Part shown: in pieces, positions 40,558 through 54,600 of the stretch | How the letters are laid out: every line of letters begins with the position of its first letter | How positions within the stretch are numbered: the stretch's first letter is position 1 | Origin: Xanthostigma xanthostigma | Lineage: Eukaryota > Arthropoda > Insecta > Raphidioptera > Raphidiidae | Reading direction: 5' to 3' | DNA: 64,000 bases | Assembly (NCBI GenBank): GCA_963575645.1 | Contig: OY754472.1 | Span: 26,537,401-26,601,400, forward strand | The notes under the pieces: generated by a model | The model's database searches: none | What the model was told of the DNA's origin: nothing | The model's input: the letters and a program-made list of their open reading frames with translations, nothing else | Translations under genes and position numbers: made by a program

Positions 40558-43500
40558 GTGAAGCATGTAAAAACTGCTTGTCTGCGTTAAAATGATAGTA
40601 AATATGCAGTTTGCATTTTCTTATGAGAGAATGATCCAAACCTGAATGTTATAGTGTAAATAGACTAACCCTCATGGAATAAAGCAATTTTGCCTATCAG
40701 GACTCATTTGCACCTAATTGTCATAAAGCTTGTAAAAACTGCTTGTATGCGTTAAAATAATGGTTAATATGCAGTTTGCATTTTCTTATGAGATAATGAT
40801 CCAAACCTAAAAAATATAGTGTAAATAAACTAACCCTCATGAAATAAAGCAATTTTGCCTATAAGGACTCATTTGCACCTAATTGTCATAAAGCTTGTAA
40901 AAACTGCTTGTCTGCGTTAAAATAATGGTTAAAATGCAGTCTGCATTTTCTTATGAGAGAATGATCCAAACCTGAATGTTATAGTGTAACTAGACTTACC
41001 TTAATGAAATAAAGCAATTTTGCCTATAAGGACTCATTTGCCCCTAATTGTCATAAAGCATGTAAAAACTGCTTGTATGCGTTAAAATAATGGTTAATAT
41101 GCAGTTTGCATTTTCTTATGAGAGAATGATCCAAACCTGAATGTTATAGTGTAAATAGACTTACCTTTGTAAAATAAAGCAATTTTGCCTATAAGGACTC
41201 ATTTGCACGCAAATGTCGTGAAGCATGTAAAAACTGCTTGTATGCGTTAAAATAATGGTTAATTCGCAGTTTGCATTTTATTATGAGAGAATGATATAAA
41301 CCTAAATGTTATAGTGTAAATAGACTAACCCTTATGAAATAAAGCAATTTTGCCTATAAGGACTCATTTGCACCTAATTGTCATAAAGCTTGTAAAAACT
41401 GCTTGTCTGCGTTAAAATAATGGTTAATATGCAGTTTGCATTTTCTTATGAGAGAATGATCCAAACCTGAATGTTATAGTGAAAGTAGACTTACCTTTGT
41501 GAAAAAAACAATTTTGCCTTTAAGGACTTATTTGCACCTAATTGTCGTAAACCATGTAAAAACCGCTTGTCTGCGTGAAAATGATAGTCAATATTCAGTT
41601 TGCATTTTCTTATGAGAGAATGATCCAAACCTGAATATTATAGTGTAAATAGACTTACCCTCATGAAATAAAGCAACTTTGCCTATAAGGACTTATTTGC
41701 AACTAATTGTCATAAAGCATGTAAAAACAGCTTGTATGCGTTAAAATAATAGTTAATATGCAGTTTGCATTTTCTTGTGAGAGAATGATCCAAACCTGAA
41801 TGTTATAGTGTAAGTAAACTTACCTTTGTAAAATAAAGCAATTTTGCCTATAAGGACTCATTTGCACCTAATTGTCGTAAAGCATGTAAAAACTGCTTGT
41901 CTGCGTTAAAATAATGGTTAATATGCAGTTTGCATTTTCTTATGAGAGAATAATCCAAACCTGAATGTTATAGTGTAAATAGACTAACCTTCATGAAATA
42001 AAGCAATTTTGCCTATAAGGACTCATTTGCCCCTAATTGTCATAAAGCATGTAAAAACTTCTTGTATGCGTTAAAATAATGGTTAATATGCAGTTTGCAT
42101 TTTTTTATGAGAGAATGATCTAAACCTGAATGTTATAGTGTAAATAGACTTACCCTCATGAAATAAAGCAATTTTGCCTATAAGGACTCATTTGCACCTA
42201 ATTGTCATAAAGCATGTAAAAACTGCTTGTATGCGTTTAAATAATCGTTAATATGCAGTTTTCATTTTCTTATGAGAGAATGATCCAAACCTGAATGATA
42301 TAGTGTAATAGACTTACCTTCATGAAATAAAGCAATTTTGCCTATAAGGACTCATTTGCCCCTAATTGTCATAAAGCATGTAAAAACTGCTTGTATGCGT
42401 TAAAATAATGGTTAATATGCAGTTTGCATTTTCTTATGAGAGAATGATCCAAACCTGAATGTTATAGTCTAAATAGACTTACCTTTGTAAAATAAAGCAA
42501 TTTTGCCTATAAGGACTCATTTGCACGCAATTGTCGTGAAGCATGTAAAAACTGCTTGTCTGCGTTAAAATGATAGTAAATATGCAGTTTGCATTTTCTT
42601 ATGAGAGAATGATCCAAACCTGAATGTTATAGTGTAAATAGACTAACCTTCATGAAATAAAGCAATTTTGCCTATAAGGACTCATTTGCCCCTAATTGTC
42701 ATAAAGCATGTAAAAACTGCTTGTATGCGTTAAAATAATGGTTAATATGCAGTTTGCATTTTTTTATGAGAGAATGATCTAAACCTGAATGTTATAGTGT
42801 AAATAGACTTACCCTCATGAAATAAAGCAATTTTGCCTATAAGGACTCATTTGCACCTAATTGTCATAAAGCATGTAAAAACTGCTTGTATGCGTTTAAA
42901 TAATCGTTAATATGCAGTTTTCATTTTCTTATGAGAGAATGATCCAAACCTGAATGATATAGTGTAATAGACTTACCTTCATGAAATAAAGCAATTTTGC
43001 CTATAAGGACTCATTTGCCCCTAATTGTCATAAAGCATGTAAAAACTGCTTGTATGCGTTAAAATAATGGTTAATATGCAGTTTGCATTTTCTTATGAGA
43101 GAATGATCCAAACCTGAATGTTATAGTCTAAATAGACTTACCTTTGTAAAATAAAGCAATTTTGCCTATAAGGACTCATTTGCACGCAATTGTTGTGAAG
43201 CATGTAAAAACTGCTTGTCTGCGTTAAAATGATAGTAAATATGCAGTTTGCATTTTCTTATGAGAGAATGATCCAAACCTGAATGTTATAGTGTAAATAG
43301 ACTAACCCTCATGAAATAAAGCAATTTTGCCTATCAGGACTCATTTGCACCTAATTGTCATAAAGCTTGTAAAAACTGCTTGTATGCGTTAAAATAATGG
43401 TTAATATGCAGTTTGCATTTTCTTATGAGATAATGATCCAAACCTAAAAGATATAGTGTAAATAGACTAACCCTCATGAAATAAAGCAATTTTGCCTATA

Positions 43501-44121
43501 AGGACTCATTTGCCCCTAATTGTCATAAAGCATGTAAAAACTGCTTGTATGCGTTAAAATAATGGTTAATATGCAGTTTGCATTTTCTTATGAGAGAATG
43601 ATCCAAACCTGAATGTTATAGCCTAAATAGACTTACCTTTGTAAAATAAAGCAATTTTGCCTATAAGGACTCATTTGCACGCAATTGTTGTGAAGCATGT
43701 AAAAACTGCTTGTCTGCGTTAAAATGATAGTAAATATGCAGTTTGCATTTTCTTATGAGAGAATGATCCAAACCTGAATGTTATAGTGTAAATAGACTAA
43801 CCCTCATGAAATAAAGCAATTTTGCCTATCAGGACTCATTTGCACCTAATTGTCATAAAGCTTGTAAAAACTGCTTGTATGCGTTAAAATAATGGTTAAT
43901 ATGCAGTTTGCATTTTCTTATGAGATAATGATCCAAACCTAAAAGATATAGTGTAAATAGACTAACCCTCATGAAATAAAGCAATTTTGCCTATAAGGAC
44001 TCATTTGCACCTAATTGTCATAAAGCTTGTAAAAACTGCTTGTCTGCGTTAAAATAATGGTTAAAATGCAGTTTGCATTTTCTTATGAGAGAATGATGCA
44101 AACCTGAATGTTATAGTGTAA
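40558..44121 (+). repeat. 23-mer segment, copy B (spacing 3,792 bp)
   Basis: This is the copy of 36,766-40,329. A difference noted is TTTGCATTTTC here against TTTGAATTTTC near 39,291. Past 44,121 the sequence enters the AATTAGACTTACCC module, whereas copy A enters a duplicated GATGCAAACC monomer. Confidence 0.87.
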
Positions 44122-45308
44122 TTAGACTTACCCTCATGAAATAAAGCAATTTTGCCGATAAGGACTCATTTGCACCTAATTGTCGTAAAGCATGTAAAAA
44201 CTGCTTGTCTGCTTTAAAATAATGGTTAATATGCAGTTTGCATTTTCTTATGAGAGAATGATCCAAACCTGAATGTTATAGTGTAAATAGACTTAACTTC
44301 ATGAAATAAAGCAATTTTGCCTATAAGGACTCATTTGCCCCTAATTGTCATAAAGCATGTAAAAACTGCTTGTATGCGTTAAAATAATGGCTAATATGCA
44401 GTTTGCATTTTCTTATGAGAGAATGATCCAAACCTGAATGTTATAGTGTAAATAGACTTACCTTTGTAAAATAAAGCAATTTTGCCTATAAGGACTCATT
44501 TGCACGCAATTATCGTGAAGCATGTAAAAACTGCTTGTCTGCGTGAAAATGATAGAAAATATGCAGTTTCCATTTTCTTATGAGAGAAAGATCCAAACCT
44601 GAATGTTATAGTGTAAATAGACTTACCCTCATGAAATAAAGCAATTTTGCCTATAAAGGCTTATTTGCACCTAATTGTCGTAAAGGATGTAAAAACTGCT
44701 TGTCTGCGTTTAAATAATGGTTAATATTCAGTTTGCATTTTCTTATGAGAGAATGATCCAAACCTGAATGTTATAGTGTAAATAGACTCACCTTTATGAA
44801 ATAAAGCAATTTTGCATATAAGGACTCATTTGCCCCTAATTGTCATAAAGCATGTAAAAACTGCTTGTATGCGTTAAAATAATGGTTAATATGCAGTTTG
44901 CATTTTCTTATGAGAGAATGATCCAAACCTGAATGGTATAGTGTAAATAGACTTACCCTCATGAAATAATGCAATTTTGTCTATAAGGACTTATTTGCAC
45001 CTAATTGTCGTAAACCATCTAAAAACTGCTTGTCTGCGTGAAAATGATAGTCAATATTCAGTTTGCATTTTCTTATGAGAGAATGATCCAAACCTGAATG
45101 TTATAGTGTAAACAGACTTACCCTCATGAAATAAAGCATTTTTGCCTGTAAGGACTCATTTGCACCTAATTGTCATAAAGCATGTAAAAACTGTTTGTAT
45201 GCGTTAAAATAATGGTTAATATGCAGTTTGCATTTTCTTATGAGAGAATGATCCAAACCTGAATTATATAGTGTAAATAGACTAACCTTCATGAAATAAA
45301 GCAATTTT
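44110..45308 (+). repeat. Recurrent module starting GTAATTAGACTTAC/GCCGAT
   Basis: An ordered run of about eight monomers starts with a GTAATTAGACTTAC copy that has TTTTGCCGATAAGG. TTAACTTCATG, CGTGAAAATGATAGAAAAT with TTTCCATTTT, and TATAAAGGCTTATTTG follow. The module start also occurs near 5,032, 24,502, 33,240, 61,437 and 62,757, and in truncated form near 50,562 and 51,547. Confidence 0.78.
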
Positions 45309-46570
45309 TACTATAAGGACTCATTTGCCCCTAATTGTCATAAAGCTTGTAAAAACTGCTTGTAGGCGTTAAAATAATGGTTAATATGCAGTTTGCATTT
45401 TCTTATGAGAGAATGATCCAAACCTGAATGTTATAGTATAAGTAAACTTACCTTTGTGAAATAAAGCAATTTTGCCTATAAGGACTCATTTGTACCTAAT
45501 TGTCGTAAAGCATGTAAAAACTGCTTTTCTGCGTTAAAATAATGGTTAATATGCAGTTTGCATTTTCTTATGAGAGAATAATCCAAACCTGAATTATATA
45601 GTGTAAATAGACTAACCTTCATGAAATAAAGCAATTTTTACTATAAGGACTCATTTGCCCCTAATTGTCATAAAGCTTGTAAAAACTGCTTGTAGGCGTT
45701 AAAATAATGGTTAATATGCAGTTTCCATTTTCTTATGAGAGAAAGATCCAAACCTGAATGTTATAGTGTAAATAGACTTACCCTCATGAAATAAAGCAAT
45801 TTTGCCTATAAAGGCTTATTTGCACCTAATTGTCGTAAAGGATGTAAAAACTGCTTGTCTGCGTTAAAATAATGGTTAATACCTATGCAGTTTGCATTTT
45901 CTTATGAGAGAATGATCCAAACCTGAATTATATAGTGTAAATAGACTAACCTTCATGAAATAAAGCAATTTTTACTATAAGGACTCATTTGCCCCTAATT
46001 GTCATAAAGCTTGTAAAAACTGCTTGTAGGCGTTAAAATAATGGTTAATATGCAGTTTCCATTTTCTTATGAGAGAAAGATCCAAACCTGAATGTTATAG
46101 TGTAAATAGACTTACCCTCATGAAATAAAGCAATTTTGCCTATAAAGGCTTATTTGCACCTAATTGTCGTAAAGGATGTAAAAACTGCTTGTCTGCGTTT
46201 AAATAATGGTTAATATTCAGTTTGCATTTTCTTATGAGAGAATGATCCAAACCTGAATGTTATAGTATAAATAGACTAACCATCATGAAATAAAGCAATT
46301 TTGCCTATAAGGACTCATTTGCACCTAATTGTCATAAAGCTTGTAAAAACTGTTTGTATGCGTTAAAATAATAGTTAATATGCAGTTTGCATTTTCTTAT
46401 GAGAGCATGATCGAAACCTGAATGTTATAGTTTAAGTAAACTTACCTTTGTAAAATTAAGCAATTTTGCCTATAAGGACTCATTTGCACCTAATTGTCGT
46501 AAAGCATGTAAAAACTGCTTGTCTGCGTTAAAATAATGGTTAATACCTATGCAGTTTGCATTTTCTTATG
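45309..46570 (+). repeat. Short-period scrambled satellite (330/334-bp dimers)
   Basis: The variant GCAATTTTTACTATAAGG appears at 45,301, 45,631 and 45,965, that is 330 and then 334 bp apart. The TTTCCATTTT/GAGAAAGATCC variant appears near 45,724 and 46,058. Two monomers carry a 4-bp ACCT insertion after GGTTAAT (45,881-45,884 and 46,545-46,548). No gene is present. Confidence 0.75.
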
Positions 46571-49500
46571 AGAGAATGATCCAAACCTGAATGTTATAGT
46601 GTAAATAGACTTACCTTCATGAAATAAAGCAATTTTGCCTATAAGGACTCATTTGCCTTTAATTGTCATAAAGCATGTAAAAACTGCTTGTATGCGTTAA
46701 AATAATGGTTAATATGCAGTTTGCATTTTCTTATGAGAGAATGATCCAAACCTGAATGTTATAGTGTAAATAGACTTACCTTTGTAAAATAAAGCAATTT
46801 TGTCTATAAGGACTCATTTGCACGCAAATGTCGTGAAGCATGTAAAAACTGCTTGTATGCGTTAAAATAATGGTAAATTCGCAGTTTGCATTTTCTTATG
46901 AGAGAAGGATATAAACCTAAATGTTTAATTGTAAATAGACTAACCCTCATGAAATAAAGCAATTTTGCCTATAAGGACTCATTTGCACCTAATTGTCATA
47001 AAGCTTGTAAAAACTGCTTGTATGCGTTAAAATAATGGTTAATATGCAGTTTGCATTTTCTTATGAGAGCATGATCGAAACCTGAATGTTATAGTGTAAA
47101 TTGACTTATCTTTGTAAAATAAAGCAATTTTGCCTATAAGGACTCATTTGCACGCAATTGTCGTGAAGCATGTAAAAACTGCTTGTCTGCGTTAAAATAA
47201 TGGTTAATATGCAGTTTGCATTTTCTTATGAGAGAATGATCCAAACCTGAATGTTATAGTGAAAGTAGACTTACCTTTGTGAAAAAAACAATTTTGCCTT
47301 TAAGGACTTATTTGCACCTTATTGTCGTAAACCATGTAAAAACCGCTTGTCTGCGTGAAAATGATAGTCAATATTCAGTTTGCATTTTCTTATGAGAGAA
47401 TGATCCAAACCTGAATATTATAGTTTAAATAGACTTACCCTCATGAAATAAAGCAACTTTGCCTATAAGGACTTATTTTCAACTAATTGTCATAAAGCAT
47501 GTAAAAACAGCTTGTATGCGTTAAAATAATAGTTAATATGCAGTTTGCATTTTCTTGTGAGAGAATGATCCAAACCTGAATGTTATAGTGTAAGTAAACT
47601 TACCTTTGTAAAATAAAGCAATTTTGCCTATAAGGACTCATTTGCACCTAATTGTCGTAAAGCATGTAAAAACTGCTTGTCTGCGTTAAAATAATGGTTA
47701 ATATGCAGTTTGCATTTTCTTATGAGAGAATAATCCAAACCTGAATGTTATAGTGTAAATAGACTAACCTTCATGAAATAAAGCAATTTTGCCTATAAGG
47801 ACTCATTTGCCCCTAATTGTCATAAAGCATGTAAAAACTGCTTGTATGCGTTAAAATAATGGTTAATATGCAGTTTGCATTTTTTTATGAGAGAATGATC
47901 TAAACCTGAATGTTATAGTGTAAATAGACTTACCCTCATGAAATAAAGCAATTTTGCCTATAAGGACTCATTTGCACCTAATTGTCATAAAGCATGTAAA
48001 AACTGCTTGTATGCGTTTAAATAATCGTTAATATGCAGTTTTCATTTTCTTATGAGAGAATGATCCAAACCTGAATGATATAGTGTAATAGACTTACCTT
48101 CATGAAATAAAGCAATTTTGCCTATAAGGACTCATTTGCCCCTAATTGTCATAAAGCATGTAAAAACTGCTTGTATGCGTTAAAATAATGGTTAATATGC
48201 AGTTTGCATTTTCTTATGAGAGAATGATCCAAACCTGAATGTTATAGTCTAAATAGACTTACCTTTGTAAAATAAAGCAATTTTGCCTATAAGGACTCAT
48301 TTGCACGCAATTGTCGTGAAGCATGTAAAAACTGCTTGTCTGCGTTAAAATGATAGTAAATATGCAGTTTGCATTTTCTTATGAGAGAATGATCCAAACC
48401 TGAATGTTATAGTGTAAATAGACTTACCTTCATGAAATAAAGCAATTTTGCCTATAAGGACTCATTTGCCTTTAATTGTCATAAAGCATGTAAAAACTGC
48501 TTGTATGCGTTAAAATAATGGTTAATATGCAGTTTGCATTTTCTTATGAGAGAATGATCCAAACCTGAATGTTATAGTGTAAATAGACTTACCTTTGTAA
48601 AATAAAGCAATTTTGTCTATAAGGACTCATTTGCACGCAATTGTCGTGAAGCATGTAAAAACTGCTTGTCTGCGTTAAAATGATAGTAAATATGCAGTTT
48701 GCATTTTCTTATGAGAGCATGATCGAAACCTGAATGTTATAGTTTAAGTAAACTTACCTTTGTAAAATAAAGCATTTTTGCCTATAAAGACTCATTTGCC
48801 CCTCATTGTCATAAAGCATGTAAAAACTGCTTGTATGCGTTAAAATAATAGTTAATATGCAGTTTGCATTTTCTTATGAGAGAATGATCCAAACCTGAAT
48901 GTTATAGTGTAAATTGACTTACCTTTGTAAAATAAAGCAATTTTGCCTATAAGGACTCATTTGCACGCAATTGTCGTGAAGCATGTAAAAACTGCTTGTC
49001 TGCGTTAAAATAATGGTTAATATGCAGTTTGCATTTTCTTATGAGAGAATGATCCAAACCTGAATGTTAAAGTGAAAGTAGACTTACCTTTGTGAAAAAA
49101 ACAATTTTGCCTTTAAGGACTTATTTGCACCTAATTGTCGTAAACCATGTAAAAACCGCTTGTCTGCGTGAAAATGATAGTCAATATTCAGTTTGCATTT
49201 TCTTATGAGAGAATGATCCAAACCTGAATATTATAGTTTAAATAGACTTACCCTCATGAAATAAAGCAACTTTGCCTATAAGGACTTATTTTCAACTAAT
49301 TGTCATAAAGCATGTAAAAACAGCTTGTATGCGTTAAAATAATAGTTAATATGCAGTTTGCATTTTCTTGTGAGAGAATGATCCAAACCTGAATGTTATA
49401 GTGTAAGTAAACTTACCTTTGTAAAATAAAGCAATTTTGCCTATAAGGACTCATTTGCACCTAATTGTCGTAAAGCATGTAAAAACTGCTTGTCTGCGTT

Positions 49501-50235
49501 AAAATAATGGTTAATATGCAGTTTGCATTTTCTTATGAGAGAATAATCCAAACCTGAATGTTATAGTGTAAATAGACTAACCTTCATGAAATAAAGCAAT
49601 TTTGCCTATAAGGACTCATTTGCCCCTAATTGTCATAAAGCATGTAAAAACTGCTTGTATGCGTTAAAATAATGGTTAATATGCAGTTTGCATTTTTTTA
49701 TGAGAGAATGATCTAAACCTGAATGTTATAGTGTAAATAGACTTACCTTTGTAAAATAAAGCAATTTTGCCTATAAGGACTCATTTGCACGCAATTGTCG
49801 TGAAGCATGTAAAAACTGCTTGTATGCGTTTAAATAATCGTTAATATGCAGTTTTCATTTTCTTATGAGAGAATGATCCAAACCTGAATGATATAGTGTA
49901 ATAGACTTACCTTCATGAAATAAAGCAATTTTGCCTATAAGGACTCATTTGCCCCTAATTGTCATAAAGCATGTAAAAACTGCTTGTATGCGTTAAAATA
50001 ATGGTTAATATGCAGTTTGCATTTTCTTATGAGAGAATGATCCAAACCTGAATGTTATAGTCTAAATAGACTTACCTTTGTAAAATAAAGCAATTTTGCC
50101 TATAAGGACTCATTTGCACGCAATTGTCGTGAAGCATGTAAAAACTGCTTGTCTGCGTTAAAATGATAGTAAATATGCAGTTTGCATTTTCTTATGAGAG
50201 AATGATCCAAACCTGAATGTTATAGTGTAAATAGA
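46570..50235 (+). repeat. 11-mer tandem duplication (1,813 bp)
   Basis: Copies of about 46,570-48,382 and 48,383-50,195 are spaced 1,813 bp apart (11 x 165 minus 2). Both share GCCTTTAATTG, ACTTATTTTCAAC (47,471/49,284), GTGAAAAAAAC and GTGTAATAGAC. The match is interrupted at about 49,741-49,816, where the second copy reads CTTTGTAAAAT...CACG...CGTG instead of CCTCATGAAAT...CACC...CATA. The first parts also differ near 46,810-47,080/48,620-48,890. Confidence 0.75.
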
Positions 50236-51685
50236 CTAACCCTCATGAAATAAAGCAATTTTGCCTATCAGGACTCATTTGCACCTAATTGTCATAAAGC
50301 TTGTAAAAACTGCTTGTATGCGTTAAAATAATGGTTAAAATGCAGTTTGCATTTTCTTATGAGATAATGATCCAAACCTAAAAGATATAGTGTAAATAGA
50401 CTAACCCTCATGAAATAAAGCAATTTTGCCTATAAGGACTCATTTGCACCTAATTGTCATAAAGCTTGTAAAAACTGCTTGTCTGCGTTAAAATAATGGT
50501 TAAAATGCAGTTTGCATTTTCTTATGAGAGAATGATCCAAACCTGAATGTTATAGTGTAATTAGACTTACCCTCATTAAATAAAGCAATTTTGCCGATAA
50601 GGACTCATTTGCACCTAATTGTCGTAAAGCATGTAAAAACTGCTTGTCTGCTTTAAAATAATGGTTAATATGCAGTTTGCATTTTCTTATGAGAGAATGA
50701 TCCAAACCTGAATGTTATAGTGTAAATAGACTAACCTTCATGAAATAAAGCAATTTTGCCTATAAGGACTCATTTGCCCCTAATTGTCATAAAGCATGTA
50801 AAAACTGCTTGTATGCGTTTAAATAATCGTTAATATGCAGTTTTCATTTTCTTATGAGAGAATGATCCAAACCTGAATGATATAGTGTAATAGACTTACC
50901 TTCATGAAATAAAGCAATTTTGCCTATAAGGACTCATTTGCCCCTAATTGTCATAAAGCATGTAAAAACTGCTTGTATGCGTTAAAATAATGGTTAATAT
51001 GCAGTTTGCATTTTCTTATGAGAGAATGATCCAAACCTGAATGTTATAGTCTAAATAGACTTACCTTTGTAAAATAAAGCAATTTTGCCTATAAGGACTC
51101 ATTTGCACGCAATTGTCGTGAAGCATGTAAAAACTGCTTGTCTGCGTTAAAATGATAGTAAATATGCAGTTTGCATTTTCTTATGAGAGAATGATCCAAA
51201 CCTGAATGTTATAGTGTAAATAGACTAACCCTCATGAAATAAAGCAATTTTGCCTATCAGGACTCATTTGCACCTAATTGTCATAAAGCTTGTAAAAACT
51301 GCTTGTATGCGTTAAAATAATGGTTAATATGCAGTTTGCATTTTCTTATGAGATAATGATCCAAACCTAAAAGATATAGTGTAAATAGACTAACCCTCAT
51401 GAAATAAAGCAATTTTGCCTATAAGGACTCATTTGCACCTAATTGTCATAAAGCTTGTAAAAACTGCTTGTCTGCGTTAAAATAATGGTTAAAATGCAGT
51501 TTGCATTTTCTTATGAGAGAATGATCCAAACCTGAATGTTATAGTGTAATTAGACTTACCCTCATGAAATAAAGCAATTTTGCCGATAAGGACTCATTTG
51601 CACCTAATTGTCGTAAAGCATGTAAAAACTGCTTGTCTGCTTTAAAATAATGGTTAATATGCAGTTTGCATTTTCTTATGAGAGA
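49815..51685 (+). repeat. 6-mer tandem duplication (989 bp)
   Basis: Copies of about 49,815-50,690 and 50,804-51,680 are spaced 989 bp apart (6 x 165 minus 1). Markers are TTTAAATAATCGTT (49,831/50,820), GCCTATCAGG (50,262/51,251) and GTAATTAGAC (50,558/51,547). One substitution was noted: CTCATTAAAT in the first copy against CTCATGAAAT in the second. Confidence 0.8.
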
Positions 51686-54600
51686 ATAATCCAAACCTGA
51701 ATTATATAGTGTAAATAGACTAACCTTCATTAAATAAAGCAATTTTGCCTATAAGGACTCATTTGCCCCTAATTGTCATAAAGCATGTAAAAACTGCTTG
51801 TATGCGTTAAAATAATGGTTAATATGCAGTTTGCATTTTCTTATGAGAGAATGATCCAAACCTGAATTTTAGTATAAATAGACTAACCATCATGAAATAA
51901 AGCAAATTTGCCTATAAGGACTCATTTGCACCTAATTGTCATAAAGCTTGTAAAAACTGTTTGTATGCGTTAAAATAATACTTAATATGCAGTTTGCATT
52001 TTCTTATGAGAGAATGATCGAAACCTGAATGTTATAGTTTAAGTAAACTTACCTTTGTAAAATAAAGCAATTTTGCCTATAAGGACTCATTTGCACCTAA
52101 TTGTCGTAAAGCATGTAAAAACTGCTTGTCTGCGTTAAAATAATGGTTAATATGCAGTTTGCAATTTCTTATGAGAGAATGATCCAAACCTGAATGTTAT
52201 AGTGTAACTAGACTTACCTTAATGAAATAAAGCAATTTTGCCTATAAGGACTCATTTGCCCCTAATTGTCATAAAGCATGTAAAAACTGCTTGTATGCGT
52301 TAAAATAATGGTTAATATGCAGTTTGCATTTTCTTATGAGAGAATGATCCAAACCTGAATGTTATAGTGTAAATAGACTTACCTTTGTAAAATAAAGCAA
52401 TTTTGCCTATAAGGACTCATTTGCACGCAAATGTCGTGAAGCATGTAAAAACTGCTTGTATGCGTTAAAATAATGGTTAATTCGCAGTTTGCATTTTATT
52501 ATGAGAGAATGATATAAACCTAAATGTTATAGTGTAAATAGACTAACCCTTATGAAATAAAGCAATTTTGCCTATAAGGACTCATTTGCACCTAATTGTC
52601 ATAAAGCTTGTAAAAACTGCTTGTATGCGTTAAAATAATGGTTAATATGCAGTTTGCATTTTCTGATGAGAGAATAATCCAAACCTGAATTATATAGTGT
52701 AAATAGACTTACCTTCATAAAATAAAGCAATTTTGCCTATAAAGACTCATTTGCCCCTCATTGTCATAAAGCATGTAAAAACTGCTTGTATGCGTTAAAA
52801 TAATAGTTAATATGCAGTTTGCATTTTCTTATGAGAGAATGATCCAAACCTGAATGTTATAGTGTAAATTGACTTACCTTTGTACAATAAAGCAATTTTG
52901 CCTATAATTACTCATTTGCACGCAATTGTCGTGAAGCATGTAAAAACTGCTTGTCTGCGTTAAAATAATGGTTAATATGCAGTTTGCATTTTCTTATGAG
53001 AGAATGATCCAAACCTGAATGTTATAGTGAAAGTAGACTTACCTTTGTGAAATAAAACAATTTTGCCTTTAAGGACTTATTTGCACCTAATTGTCGTAAA
53101 CCATGTAAAAACCGCTTGTCTGCGTGAAAATGATAGTCAATATTCAGTTTGCATTTTCTTAAGAGAGAATGATCCAAACGTGAATATTATAGTGTAAATA
53201 GACTTACCCTCATGAAATAAAGCAATTTTGCCTATAAGGACTCATTTGCACCTAATTGTCATAAAGCATGTAAAAACTGCTTGTATGCGTTAAAATAATA
53301 GTTAATATGCAGTTTGCATTTTCTTGTGAGAGAATGATCCAAACCTGAATGTTATAGTGTAAGTAAACTTACCTTTGTAAAACAAAGCAATTTTGCCTAT
53401 AAGGACTCATTTGCACCTAATTGTCGTAAAGCATGTAAAAACTGCTTGTCTGCGTTAAAATAATGGTTAATATGCAGTTTGCATTTTTTTATGAGAGAAT
53501 GATCTAAACCTGAATGTTATAGTGTAAATAGACTTACCCTCATGAAATAAAGCAATTTTGCCTATAAGGACTCATTTGCACCTAATTGTCATAAAGCATG
53601 TAAAACCTGCTTGTATGCGTTTAAATAATGGTTAATATGCAGTTTGCATTTTCTTATGAGAGAATGATCCAAACCTAAATGTTATAGTGTAAATAGACTA
53701 ACCCTAATGAAATAAAGCAATTTTGCCTAAAAGGACTCATTTGCACCTAATTGTCATAAAGCTTGTTAAAACTGCTTGTATGCGTTAAAATAATAGTTAA
53801 TATGCAGTTTGCATTTTCTTATGAGAGAATGATCCAAACCTGAATGTTATAGTTTAAGTAAACTTACCTTTGTAAAATAAAGCAATTTTGCCTATAAGGA
53901 CTCATTTGAACCTAATTGTAAAGCATGTAAAAACTGCTTCTCTGCGTTAAAATAATGGTTAATATGCAGTTTGCATTTTCTTATGAGAGAATGATCCAAA
54001 CCTGAATGTTATAGTGCAAATAGACTTACCTTTGTAAAATAAAGCAATTTTGCCTATAAGGACTCATTTGCACGCAATTGTCGTGAAGCATGTAAAAACT
54101 GCTTGTCTGCGTTAAAATGATAGTAAATATGCAGTTTGCATTTTCTTATGAGAGAATGATCCAAACCTGAATGTTATAGTGTAAATAGACTAACCCTCAT
54201 GGAATAAAGCAATTTTGCCTATCAGGACTCATTTGCACCTAATTGTCATAAAGCTTGTAAAAACTGCTTGTATGCGTTAAAATAATGGTTAATATGCAGT
54301 TTGCATTTTCTTATGAGATAATGATCCAAACCTAAAAAATATAGTGTAAATAAACTAACCCTCATGAAATAAAGCAATTTTGCCTATAAGGACTCATTTG
54401 CACCTAATTGTCATAAAGCTTGTAAAAACTGCTTGTCTGCGTTAAAATAATGGTTAAAATGCAGTCTGCATTTTCTTATGAGAGAATGATCCAAACCTGA
54501 ATGTTATAGTGTAACTAGACTTACCTTAATGAAATAAAGCAATTTTGCCTATAAGGACTCATTTGCCCCTAATTGTCATAAAGCATGTAAAAACTGCTTG

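Larger units (their letters stand above)
34325..45308 (+). repeat. 10,984-bp segment, copy 1 (partner 51,642-62,625)
   Basis: This segment is repeated 17,317 bp downstream with almost no changes. Private variants are shared, including CCTGAATTTTAGTATAA (34,544/51,861), TTTGAATTTTC (about 39,291/56,608), GATACAAACC (about 39,648/56,965) and ACCATCTAAAA (about 45,014/62,331). One difference noted is G at 37,619 against T at 54,936. It contains the two 3,792-bp-spaced copies described separately. Confidence 0.9.

Noticed and set aside
51539..51742. A 67-codon open frame on the minus strand
   Set aside because: It spans about 1.2 satellite monomers and its translation repeats itself (MKVSLFTL and MRVSLITL 55 residues apart, which is 165 bp). 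It is open only because of chance substitutions, with no ribosome-site, domain or splice context.
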